Assembly (NCBI GenBank): GCA_036389715.1
Contig: DASVWH010000130.1
Span: 1 to 29,191 of the forward strand
DNA length: 29,191 nt
Source of the DNA: DASVWH01 sp036389715
GTDB lineage: Bacteria; Acidobacteriota; Blastocatellia; Pyrinomonadales; Pyrinomonadaceae
Direction: 5' to 3'
The notes beneath the pieces were generated by a model. It made no database searches, was not told where the DNA came from, and saw only the letters and a list, made by a program, of their open reading frames with translations. Position 1 is the first letter of the stretch. Each line of letters opens with the position of its first letter. Made by a program: the position numbers and the translations under genes. Below, piece by piece: positions 23,197 to 29,191 of the stretch.

Positions 23197-23756
23197 ATGA
23201 GAGCCGGGCCGAGGGAGCGCGCGGCTTGAGCTGGCAGACCCTCGCGCCGCCCGTCCGGCAACTGCTCGAAGGCAGGCTCGAAGGTCTCTACGCGGCGCAG
23301 ACGGACCGGGAAGCCTTCGATGCTCTGGCCATTGATAAGCAGCAGGCGCTCCTGATTTTCGCGGGCCGTCTGCTTGAACTGGGGCTCTGGGCTGGCGTCC
23401 GGCGAATCGAGAACGTGTACGGCACGGGCGGCGTCGGGATGGCCTTTACGGCGCGGCCTTTTCTCAGGCGGGCGCTCGCAGAGAGCCGCGATTTCAGCGG
23501 GCGGTTCGCGCGTCACAGGGCGACGGCCGGAGGGTTCGTCGAGCGCCGCAGAGGACGCGCCTCGCTGCACCTGCTCTACGTTGACGAGGGCGCATCGCGC
23601 TGGACGGCCCACTTCGATCTTTATAATCCAAGGGTTTCGGCCCGCAATGCCTGGCTTCACCTCCTGCATGAAAAGGTGGGCGGACGGAGACCGGGCTGGC
23701 AGGCAATCGGCGTTGCGCTCGGCTACGTGCGTGAAAGCCTCGTCGCCTGCGTTTGA
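23193..23756 (+). CDS. Unknown soluble protein translated together with PilZ
   Basis: A 187-aa protein I do not recognise. It is rich in Arg and Ala, has no signal peptide or membrane helix, and appears to be an alpha-beta protein: helical at the N-terminus (VRQLLEGRLEGLYAAQTDREAFDALAIDKQQALLIFAGRLLELGLW) and with likely strands near RASLHLLYVDEG and RWTAHFDLYNPRV. It ends GWQAIGVALGYVRESLVACV. Its ATG overlaps the PilZ stop by four bases, and it precedes a YbdK-type ligase gene by 88 bases. The tight link suggests that it works with the PilZ protein, but no function can be given. Confidence 0.75.
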   Translation: MNESRAEGARGLSWQTLAPPVRQLLEGRLEGLYAAQTDREAFDALAIDKQQALLIFAGRLLELGLWAGVRRIENVYGTGGVGMAFTARPFLRRALAESRDFSGRFARHRATAGGFVERRRGRASLHLLYVDEGASRWTAHFDLYNPRVSARNAWLHLLHEKVGGRRPGWQAIGVALGYVRESLVACV

Positions 23757-23761
23757 GTTTC

Positions 23762-23780
23762 GAGGTTCAAGGAGGTTCAA
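23762..23780 (+). repeat. Short 10-bp tandem duplication
   Basis: GAGGTTCAA occurs twice ten bases apart just after the stop of the unknown gene. The GGAGG inside it is too far from the next start to be its ribosome site. Confidence 0.4.
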
Positions 23781-23844
23781 TTATCTTCCGGCAGTTGCTG
23801 TCCGCACTCTCCGGCCGGGAGATTCGAGAGGAGACCGGAGCACC

Positions 23845-24984
23845 ATGTTCGATCAATTCACACTCGGCATCGAGGAAGAATTTCAGATTGTAGACCCGGT
23901 CACGCGCGAGCTGCGTTCGCACGTCTCCGAATTTCTGGAAGAAGGCAAGATGCTGCTCGGCGAACAGATCAAGCCTGAAATGATTCAGTCCATGATCGAG
24001 GTCGGGACCGGCATCTGTCACAACATCCAGGAAGCGCGCGCCGACATCTCGCGGCTGCGCGGCATCATCTCTACTCTCGCCCGCAAAACCGGGCTTGAGA
24101 TTGTCGCCGCTTCGACGCACCCGATCTCGCGCTGGCAGGACCAGAAGATTTTCGACGACGAGCGCTACGAGATACTGGTCCAGGAGTTGCAGACGGTCGC
24201 GCGCTCATTGCTCATCTTCGGCCTGCACGTTCACGTCGGCATCCCGGACCCGGAGCGAGCGATTCATATTATGAACGCCGCGCGCTATTTCCTGCCGCAC
24301 GTCCTGGCGCTGACGACCTCTTCGCCCTTCTGGATGGGGCTTGAGACGGGGCTTAAATCCTACCGCTCGGAGATTTTCAAGCAGTTCCCGCGCACTGATA
24401 TTCCTGACCATTTCGATTCGCACAGCTCCTTCCAGCGCTATGTGGACCTGCTGGTCAAGACGGGCTGCATTGATAACGGCAAAAAGATTTGGTGGGACGT
24501 GCGCCCGCATCCGTTCTTCCCGACGCTGGAATTCCGCATCTGCGATATTCCGACCCGCGTTGACGACACTATCGCCATCGCCGCGCTCTTTCAGGCCATC
24601 GTCGCCAAGCTCAACAAGCTGATTGATAAGAACCTGGGCTTTCGCCTCTATCGCCGGATGTTGGTCCAGGAGAACAAGTGGCGGGCGGTGCGCTGGGGAC
24701 TCGACGGAAAGATGATTGACTTCGGCAAGCAGAAGGAAGTGCCCGTCCGCGACCTGATTCTGGAGCTGCTCGAATTCGTTGACGACGTGCTCGACGATCT
24801 CGGCTCGCGCAAAGAGGTCGAGCACGTGCACACTATCCTGGAGCGCGGCACATCCGCCGACGAGCAGTTGCGCGTTTATCGCGAGACGGGCGATCTCAAG
24901 GCCGTCGTTGACATTTTGATCGCGCGAACGATGGAGAACGTCCCGCGCGACGTTGACATGCGGATTCCGCTCTCGGCCGTTTGA
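23845..24984 (+). CDS. YbdK/GCS2-type carboxylate-amine ligase
   Basis: A 379-aa member of the GCS2 family (glutamate-cysteine ligase type 2, YbdK), which joins an amino acid carboxylate to an amine using ATP. Family features are the opening FTLGIEEEFQIVDP (Glu10-Glu12 as metal ligands), EVGTGIC, ASTHPISRW, GLHVHVGIPD with His128 and His130, and WWDVRPHPFFPTLEFRICD (216-234). The length is normal. E. coli YbdK has only weak glutamate-cysteine ligase activity, so the true substrate is open. The ATG at 23845 has GGAG five bases upstream; the frame continues upstream to 23374 over the previous gene but that part is not coding. It ends the cluster, before a 14-bp hairpin. Confidence 0.92.
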   Translation: MFDQFTLGIEEEFQIVDPVTRELRSHVSEFLEEGKMLLGEQIKPEMIQSMIEVGTGICHNIQEARADISRLRGIISTLARKTGLEIVAASTHPISRWQDQKIFDDERYEILVQELQTVARSLLIFGLHVHVGIPDPERAIHIMNAARYFLPHVLALTTSSPFWMGLETGLKSYRSEIFKQFPRTDIPDHFDSHSSFQRYVDLLVKTGCIDNGKKIWWDVRPHPFFPTLEFRICDIPTRVDDTIAIAALFQAIVAKLNKLIDKNLGFRLYRRMLVQENKWRAVRWGLDGKMIDFGKQKEVPVRDLILELLEFVDDVLDDLGSRKEVEHVHTILERGTSADEQLRVYRETGDLKAVVDILIARTMENVPRDVDMRIPLSAV

Positions 24985-25023
24985 GATAAGCGCAAAAGTC
25001 TTTCCAGCAGCGAGGCTGACAGT

Positions 25024-25063
25024 CAAAAGAGACCGCCTGTAATTCCAGTGGCGGTCTCTTTTG
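25024..25063. terminator. 14-bp perfect hairpin between convergent genes
   Basis: CAAAAGAGACCGCC (25024-25037) pairs with GGCGGTCTCTTTTG (25050-25063). The AAAA/TTTT at the stem ends allow it to serve both the ligase gene from the left and the small helical protein gene from the right. Confidence 0.8.
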
Positions 25064-25107
25064 GTGTTCCTGCCGAAGTTGAAAAGGAACGGGGCGGCCC
25101 TGCGGAC

Positions 25108-25368
25108 TTAAGAGCCGGAGGCCGCCTGGCCCTGGCTCGTGTACCTGGCAAGCAGCTGCTTGGCGCGGTCGGCGCGGCGCGTGTACTCATCTTTCGTTTC
25201 ACGAAAGAACTGCGCCAGCTCCTGGTCGCCTTCCTGCTCGGCGTCCGCGATGTAGAGCGTGACGGTCTCTGCGCCCTGAAGCAGGTGGTAAGCCGTGCTG
25301 ATGAGGTCGTAGGTAATATCCCTGGTCCCTGTATCACCCTGGCTGTTATCACTGACGTTACTGGACAT
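25108..25368 (-). CDS. Small helical protein of unknown function
   Basis: An 86-aa soluble protein of almost wholly helical character (DITYDLISTAYHLLQGAETVTLYIADAE, then GDQELAQFFRETKDEYTRRADRAKQLLARY). The two long amphipathic helices with acidic and histidine residues recall ferritin-like helical hairpins, but I see no complete di-iron motif. I believe similar small proteins occur in other bacteria, but no function is known to me. ATG at 25368 with an excellent AAGGAGG nine bases upstream, suggesting strong translation. It follows the lipoprotein gene on the same strand after 181 bases. Confidence 0.7.
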   Translation of the reverse strand: MSSNVSDNSQGDTGTRDITYDLISTAYHLLQGAETVTLYIADAEQEGDQELAQFFRETKDEYTRRADRAKQLLARYTSQGQAASGS

Positions 25369-25440
25369 AGATTGAACCCTCCTTGTGAATGCTCGGTTTT
25401 AATCTGCGGGGGCTATGGGTGGAACGTGCGCTCATTCTAA

Positions 25441-25477
25441 GGACGGGGCGGGGGCAGGTCAAGGCTCAACGCCCCGT
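25441..25477 (-). terminator. Possible hairpin after the lipoprotein gene
   Basis: GACGGGGCG (25441-25449) pairs with CGCCCCGTC (25469-25477) around a 19-base loop, in the gap between the lipoprotein and the small helical protein genes. No T run follows, so termination is uncertain. Confidence 0.4.
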
Positions 25478-25549
25478 CTGCCCCGTTTCGCGGCCAGCGT
25501 GCTTTGGCAGTCTTCCTCCCTCGCGGGCGAGAAAACCGGGCGCGCCTCT

Positions 25550-26269
25550 CTATGAGAGATGTTTGAGCGCGTGCTGGGCCAGGGCCTTGAGCTTGTTGAT
25601 TTTGGACGGCACGTCTTCCGCGCCGCCGATGCTGATTCTCAGGTAAGTGTTACCCTTGAGCACGTAGAGCGCGCCGACCTTCACATTGCCGACCCAGTAA
25701 GCGTCATCGCCGACGCCCGTCACCTTGAGCGGCTTGCTCATCTCTTTTTCTCTCTCTTCTTCGCTCTCCCTGTCGCCGCCGCGTTCCTTCGGGCCCTCCT
25801 TGCCGCGCCCACGCTCGCGTTCCCGCTCACGTTCGCGGTCACGTTCGCTCTCTTTCTCGCCCTCCTCCTCGCCCCCTGTAGTCCTGATGACACGCTCGTT
25901 CCAGAACTCCCTGACGGCGGATTTATTGGAGTTGGCCGGGTTGTTACTGACGATGTCGAGGCTGACGGATTTGGCGAAGGTCGGCGCGACGTAAAAGCAG
26001 CGCGAGACGATGAACGAGGCGTCCGTGTGATCGGAGGTCTTGGTCTCCTTGAAGGCTTCGCCCTGGACGGCCGTAAACTCCTCCTGCGTCAGCACGGAAC
26101 AGGCCCCGACGCCGCCTTTGGTATCCGCCGTCTTCTGCGGGGTGGCGGCCGCCTGCGGCGCGGCCGCTTGATTGGCGGGGCTGCTGTTCCCGCCGGGCTT
26201 CGACTCGCAGCCCGCCGCACCGATGAAAAGAGAGAAGAGTAGAAAGAGATAGAACTTAGAACCCGTCAT
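25550..26269 (-). CDS. Lipoprotein with an E/R-rich charged insertion
   Basis: A 239-aa predicted lipoprotein: a hydrophobic signal (FYLFLLFSLFIGAAGC) ends at Cys21, then a Pro/Ala/Asn linker leads into a domain with ACSVLTQEEFTAVQGEAF and GDDAYWVGNVKVGALYVLKGNTYLRISIGG, resembling DUF3558-type lipoproteins. The lipobox AAGC is atypical at -3. Residues 132-177 are a run of Glu, Arg, Lys and Gly that splits the domain and is likely a single charged helix or disordered. Cys57 and Cys91 could form a disulfide, which would fit the DsbA-VKOR pair encoded upstream. I choose ATG 26269, six bases after GGAGG; the frame extends upstream to 26338 without a signal peptide. Confidence 0.75.
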   Translation of the reverse strand: MTGSKFYLFLLFSLFIGAAGCESKPGGNSSPANQAAAPQAAATPQKTADTKGGVGACSVLTQEEFTAVQGEAFKETKTSDHTDASFIVSRCFYVAPTFAKSVSLDIVSNNPANSNKSAVREFWNERVIRTTGGEEEGEKESERDRERERERERGRGKEGPKERGGDRESEEEREKEMSKPLKVTGVGDDAYWVGNVKVGALYVLKGNTYLRISIGGAEDVPSKINKLKALAQHALKHLS

Positions 26270-26347
26270 AGGTTGCCTCCCGATGATATGTCGCAGTCCA
26301 CCGACCCGTTCAACCTGAGTGCCCGGAGCGCCCGTCAAACTAGGGGC

Positions 26348-26839
26348 TCACCTGCGCCTGAGAATGAAGCCGTCAAATACCACGATCAGCCCGAGCGCGA
26401 GCGTCAGCGCCGCCGACAACAGGCAATACTGGCAGAAGGCATGAAGCACGAACGCCTGCAAGTAGAGCAGCCAGAGCGTGACGAGCAGCATTAGTGCGAC
26501 GAGAAAAAAGAGCAAAGCCCGTGCGCGCGTGTAGCCAAAGGCGACGAGCAGGGCCAGGCTGAAGGCCGCAAAGTATGCCAGCGCGCCGAGGCCCGCCAGC
26601 GGCACGCCGCCGACCGTCGCATAAGGGCTGCCGAGCACTTCGGAGCATCCGGCCGTCACTGTACAGCGCACGGTCCCGCCCGCCAGGTGCTCGACCGTCA
26701 GGTAGACGGCATCGGCCATGCCGACCAGAGAGAGCAGCGCGGCGAGCCAGTAGAGCCGCGTTCCCGTGCGCTCGCTCGCGGGATTCGCGCCGCGCGCCGC
26801 GCCGTCAGGCCCGAGAGTCCTTGAATCGCGCGCGCTCAT
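26348..26839 (-). CDS. VKOR family membrane disulfide-forming oxidoreductase
   Basis: A 163-aa bacterial homologue of vitamin K epoxide reductase, which reoxidises a DsbA-like partner and passes electrons to quinone. Four membrane segments are present. Both cysteine pairs are intact: Cys59 and Cys65 in the first loop (VRCTVTAGCSEVLGS), with the conserved Ser71, and Cys136/Cys139 in HAFCQYC, the quinone-proximal CxxC. The gene overlaps the stop of the DsbA-like gene by four bases (ATGA), so the pair is made together. It replaces DsbB in many bacteria, including acidobacteria, cyanobacteria and actinobacteria. No thioredoxin domain is fused to it here. Confidence 0.95.
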   Translation of the reverse strand: MSARDSRTLGPDGAARGANPASERTGTRLYWLAALLSLVGMADAVYLTVEHLAGGTVRCTVTAGCSEVLGSPYATVGGVPLAGLGALAYFAAFSLALLVAFGYTRARALLFFLVALMLLVTLWLLYLQAFVLHAFCQYCLLSAALTLALGLIVVFDGFILRRR

Positions 26840-27555
26840 TGAGCCTTCTTGCCGAGCATGAAATCAATGACCTTGCGCAGGCCGTCGGCCGTCATCAATT
26901 CGGGACGCAGCTGGCGACCGTTAACGAAGAGCGTCGGCGTGCCCTCGACTCCCATCGCCTGCCCGCGCCGCAGGTCGGCGGCCACGCGCGCCCCAACTTC
27001 TGGATTGTCCAGATCGCGCGTGAAGCGGTCGGCGTCGAGCCCCAGGTCGCGCGCGTACTGGATAAAGATGGGGCGCACGTCCTCTGCCGTGGTCCACTTC
27101 AATTGGTTCTCGTAGATCAGGTCGTGCATTTCCCAGAAACGATCCTGAAGCCCGGCGGCTTCGGCGGCGCGGGCCGCGACCAGCGCATGCTTGTGGATGG
27201 AGGGCAGCGGGTTATGTCGAAAGACCAGCCGCAACTGGTCGCCGTACTCCTTCTCGACCGATTTGAGGTCGTGGAACAGCAGGCCGCAGGGCGGGCACTG
27301 GTAATCGCCGAACTCCTCAATCGTGACCTTGGCGGCGGCTGCGCCCCGGACACGCGGCGGGTCAGCGCCGGGCGGGACTGAGACCTGCGGCGGAACGGCC
27401 GTCAGCGGCGTTCGCCCGGAGCCGCTACCGCCCGTTTGAGAGAAGGGAGCGGAGTCTGCCTGAGATTTTTGCGAGGAGCGATAGAGCGAGACGCCCGCCA
27501 CGATTGCTACTGCCAGCACTCCTGTGATGATAGCGAAGGGAAGATAGCGTTTCAT
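26836..27555 (-). CDS. DsbA-like thiol oxidase (thioredoxin fold)
   Basis: A 239-aa membrane-anchored or secreted thioredoxin-fold protein that introduces disulfides into exported proteins. An N-terminal hydrophobic segment (6-25) is followed by a Ser/Gly/Pro linker and then the DsbA-type domain, with the active site Cys87-Pro-Pro-Cys90 in EEFGDYQCPPCGLLF, the helical insert, and the cis-proline loop in GVEGTPTLFVNGRQL near the C-terminus. CPPC is less usual than CPHC and suggests a different redox potential. ATG at 27555. Its stop overlaps the VKOR start, so this is a DsbA-VKOR module, with the lipoprotein and the small helical protein downstream. Confidence 0.93.
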   Translation of the reverse strand: MKRYLPFAIITGVLAVAIVAGVSLYRSSQKSQADSAPFSQTGGSGSGRTPLTAVPPQVSVPPGADPPRVRGAAAAKVTIEEFGDYQCPPCGLLFHDLKSVEKEYGDQLRLVFRHNPLPSIHKHALVAARAAEAAGLQDRFWEMHDLIYENQLKWTTAEDVRPIFIQYARDLGLDADRFTRDLDNPEVGARVAADLRRGQAMGVEGTPTLFVNGRQLRPELMTADGLRKVIDFMLGKKAQ

Positions 27556-27829
27556 ATTGTCAGGCTTTAGTTGCGACCTCTTCAGGATATTTATCAGACC
27601 ATTCCCGATTGCTGGATTATACAGCCGCTTTTCTCCTGGATTTCAGCAGCGCTTGAAAGCACGGTAAAACCTTTGGCGCGAAAAGACAAGTTAGTCGGGC
27701 TTGCTGCCGGACCGGACGCGCCCAGGCCCTCTGGCCGTGCATCATGGATGATAATAAAGAGAAGTTGAGAAATTCTTGAGCCGGGCAGACGGCGCTGTCC
27801 CGCCGCGTTTTGCGGCCCGGACCTGCTGC

Positions 27830-27859
27830 TTGACATGTAAAGCCGTCAGGAAGTAGGCT
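27830..27859 (+). promoter_or_regulatory. Candidate promoter for the LuxR-type gene
   Basis: TTGACA (27830-27835), an 18-base spacer and TAGGCT (27854-27859) stand about 170 bases before the ATG at 28031. A second TTGACA lies near 27885. Downstream, ATTGT and ACAAT form an inverted repeat 7 bases apart (about 27918-27934), a possible operator. The 27556-28030 gap otherwise holds no gene I can support. Confidence 0.4.
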
Positions 27860-28030
27860 ACGAGCTACACAAGCGGGGCCGATTTGACAAGGCAAATGGT
27901 CCACGTGCTCGTCTTCGATTGTCACCCGAACAATTCAAGTGCCGGACGCCGACTCGCGGATTATCAACCTCTGAATGGAGTGAGTCTTCTCTTGCATGCT
28001 GCCCGCGCAGCCTAAGCCCTTACGACAAAT

Positions 28031-28708
28031 ATGTTGCCAGGTAAACCCCCCAGTCCCGGTTCCGCACACTCGCCGAACTCGCCTTTAGGTGAGTTTGGCG
28101 GACACCCTAAAGACGGGCAGGCGATGGCGCTGCTGGCGCTCAGCCATACTCTCATCGAGCACAAGCTCTACGAAGTGATGCTCGCCGAAACGGCCGCGGT
28201 CTCGACCCGGCTCGGAGCGTTCAGCACGCGGCGTCTGATGGTCCTGACAGGGTTACAGGGCTACAGCAGCATCCGTCGCGGCCTGACCGGGCTGACCGAA
28301 AAGTTGAGCATCCAGCGGCAGACGGTCGCAGGCGACGCGGACCCGCAGCAGCTCGGAAACGTCTACTATATCTTCACTCCAGAAGAGATTTTCGAGCGCC
28401 GCCGCGCCGCCGGGATTTCCCCGTATCCCAAAGAGGTTCAACCATTTGAGAGTAATCTGGCGTTCGGCGTGGCGATTGAGCGCGTCGTCGGGCTCAATAA
28501 CCTGAGCCGCCGCGAGGCGCAGGTCGCACTCTGCTGCGCGCAGGGGCTGACCAACGCGGGCATCGGCGAGAAGCTGCACGTCAGCGAGCAGACGGTCAAA
28601 TTTCACCTGCGCCACATCTTCGTCAAGTTCGGGGTCAGACGCCGGGCCGAGCTGGTCTCGCGCCTCCTGACGCAGGGCGGCGAGAAAGAGAGGCTCAATC
28701 TCCTCTAA
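28031..28708 (+). CDS. LuxR-type HTH transcriptional regulator
   Basis: A 225-aa regulator. The C-terminal domain (about 158-215) is a LuxR/FixJ helix-turn-helix: LSRREAQVALCCAQGLTNAGIGEKLHVSEQTVKFHLRHIFVKFGVRRRAELV, with all main family positions. The N-terminal part (about 32-150) is not a receiver or an acyl-homoserine-lactone domain; it contains a helix-rich section (LGAFSTRRLMVLTGLQGYSSIRRGLTGLTEKLSIQ) that resembles a second DNA-binding fold. The first ATG (28031) has no ribosome site; ATG 28124, with GGGCAGGCG upstream, gives 194 aa and is a real alternative. A hairpin at about 28071-28101 lies between the two starts. It precedes a polysaccharide export gene, which it may control. Confidence 0.82.
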   Translation: MLPGKPPSPGSAHSPNSPLGEFGGHPKDGQAMALLALSHTLIEHKLYEVMLAETAAVSTRLGAFSTRRLMVLTGLQGYSSIRRGLTGLTEKLSIQRQTVAGDADPQQLGNVYYIFTPEEIFERRRAAGISPYPKEVQPFESNLAFGVAIERVVGLNNLSRREAQVALCCAQGLTNAGIGEKLHVSEQTVKFHLRHIFVKFGVRRRAELVSRLLTQGGEKERLNLL

Positions 28709-28934
28709 GAGCTGCGAATAAGTGTGCGCGCACGCACGACGGTTGCAGAAGGTGCGCGCCGGGACGGTTTGAAAATACGCTGCTGCCTCGCATGAGAGGT
28801 TTCCCCACGGGGTACTGCATCGCTCGCTGCGCTGGTGACAAGTCACAAGCACAGCCTCCGCTGCCAGGCCCTCGGTGTGCCCGGCTGACGGCGAAAGCGG
28901 GCTCCCGGCGAGAGGAAATATAATAAGAAAAATT

Positions 28935-29191
28935 ATGAGAAAAGAGAGTTCTTTGTCCCGGCGGCGAGCGCGCCCGGCCCACGGCCTCCGACACTCTGCC
29001 GCGCTCCTGATTCTTCCGGCCCTGTTGCTCCAGAGCGCGGCGGCCCAACAAACGTCTACGGGTGTGCCAGCCTCCACGCCCGCGCCCGCCGCAGCCATCG
29101 CCACGCCGCAGGCTCCGCAGCGCGACGACCGCTATCGCATTGGCGCGAACGACGTGCTTGACATCAGGGTTTTCAATAAGCCGATTCTCTC
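28935..29191 (+). CDS. Wza-like polysaccharide export protein, N-terminal part
   Basis: The start of a secreted protein cut by the window edge (85 codons). An N-terminal signal (basic start to about residue 20, then AALLILPALLLQSAAAQQ) is followed by an Ala/Pro linker and YRIGANDVLDIRVFNKPIL (67-85), the opening of the Poly_export (PF02563) domain found in Wza-type outer-membrane exporters of capsule and exopolysaccharide. ATG at 28935, with AGAGGAAA 15 bases upstream. The gap 28709-28934 after the LuxR gene holds no other gene. The rest of a polysaccharide locus probably lies to the right. Confidence 0.85.
   Translation, partial: MRKESSLSRRRARPAHGLRHSAALLILPALLLQSAAAQQTSTGVPASTPAPAAAIATPQAPQRDDRYRIGANDVLDIRVFNKPIL

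Noticed and set aside
23374..23844. N-terminal extension of the GCS2-type ligase
   Set aside because: The extension overlaps the unknown gene in another frame, and the ATG at 23845 has a good ribosome site and begins the family domain exactly.
27571..27768. 65-codon plus-strand frame in the gap before the LuxR gene
   Set aside because: No ribosome site, no recognisable motif, and it lies in the upstream region of the divergent DsbA-like gene.
28919..28924. TATAAT just before the polysaccharide export gene
   Set aside because: Initiation would fall within a few bases of the ATG and no -35 is present; it is more likely part of an AT-rich ribosome-binding region.
28709..28934. c-di-GMP (GEMM) riboswitch upstream of the export gene
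   Set aside because: The GC-rich leader was compared with the GEMM conserved blocks and they are absent.
1..29191. CRISPR arrays, tRNA or rRNA genes, integrases and transposases
   Set aside because: None was seen: no regularly spaced direct repeats with unique spacers, no recognisable cloverleaf, and no recombinase motifs. This was by eye, so a divergent tRNA could be missed.

Overview
This window looks like a chromosomal segment of a GC-rich, Gram-negative-type bacterium, most likely an acidobacterium of the Blastocatellia/Pyrinomonadales kind. That placement is an inference from base composition, several GTG/TTG starts, split glycine decarboxylase genes, a DsbA-VKOR pair, paired ECF sigma/anti-sigma genes and a LuxR regulator beside a Wza-like exporter; no rRNA marker is present. 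No prophage, insertion sequence, CRISPR array, tRNA or rRNA gene was found. There are 22 well-supported genes plus a partial gene at each edge (the left one weak).

Layout. 1-4.1 kb (minus strand): a possible partial secreted protein, a GT-C/GT39-type membrane glycosyltransferase, and an FHA-transmembrane-trypsin fusion. 4.3-9.0 kb (minus): a complete glycine cleavage set gcvT-gcvH-gcvPA-gcvPB, ending in a strong hairpin terminator. 9.2-11.1 kb (minus): an ECF sigma factor and a zinc-finger anti-sigma-like protein with a TonB-like C-terminus. 11.5-15.05 kb (plus): a YfgM-like TPR protein, a YdjM-like membrane hydrolase and an overlapping membrane/TPR protein. 15.16-16.4 kb (minus): an ATP-grasp ligase. 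16.7-21.2 kb (plus): a LolA-like secreted protein, then a second ECF sigma/anti-sigma pair followed by an HtrA-like two-PDZ protein that has lost its catalytic residues. 21.4-25.0 kb (plus): a circularly permuted ATP-grasp protein, a PilZ protein, an unknown protein and a YbdK-type carboxylate-amine ligase. 25.1-27.6 kb (minus): DsbA-like oxidase, VKOR, a lipoprotein with an E/R-rich insert, and a small helical protein. 28.0 kb to the end (plus): a LuxR-type regulator and the start of a polysaccharide export gene.

The two most interesting things are these. First, the CP-ATP-grasp/PilZ/unknown/GCS2 cluster, with another ATP-grasp gene 5 kb away, suggests synthesis of an uncharacterised amide or peptide product possibly tied to c-di-GMP. 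Second, the intergenic DNA is unusual: a 118-bp element with 27-bp terminal inverted repeats built of heptamers occurs twice in opposite orientation, several other gaps hold degenerate 7- or 8-bp periodic repeats, and gene ends carry very long perfect hairpins. Three good promoter candidates and one weaker one share an 18-bp spacer and a TAG-type -10 element.
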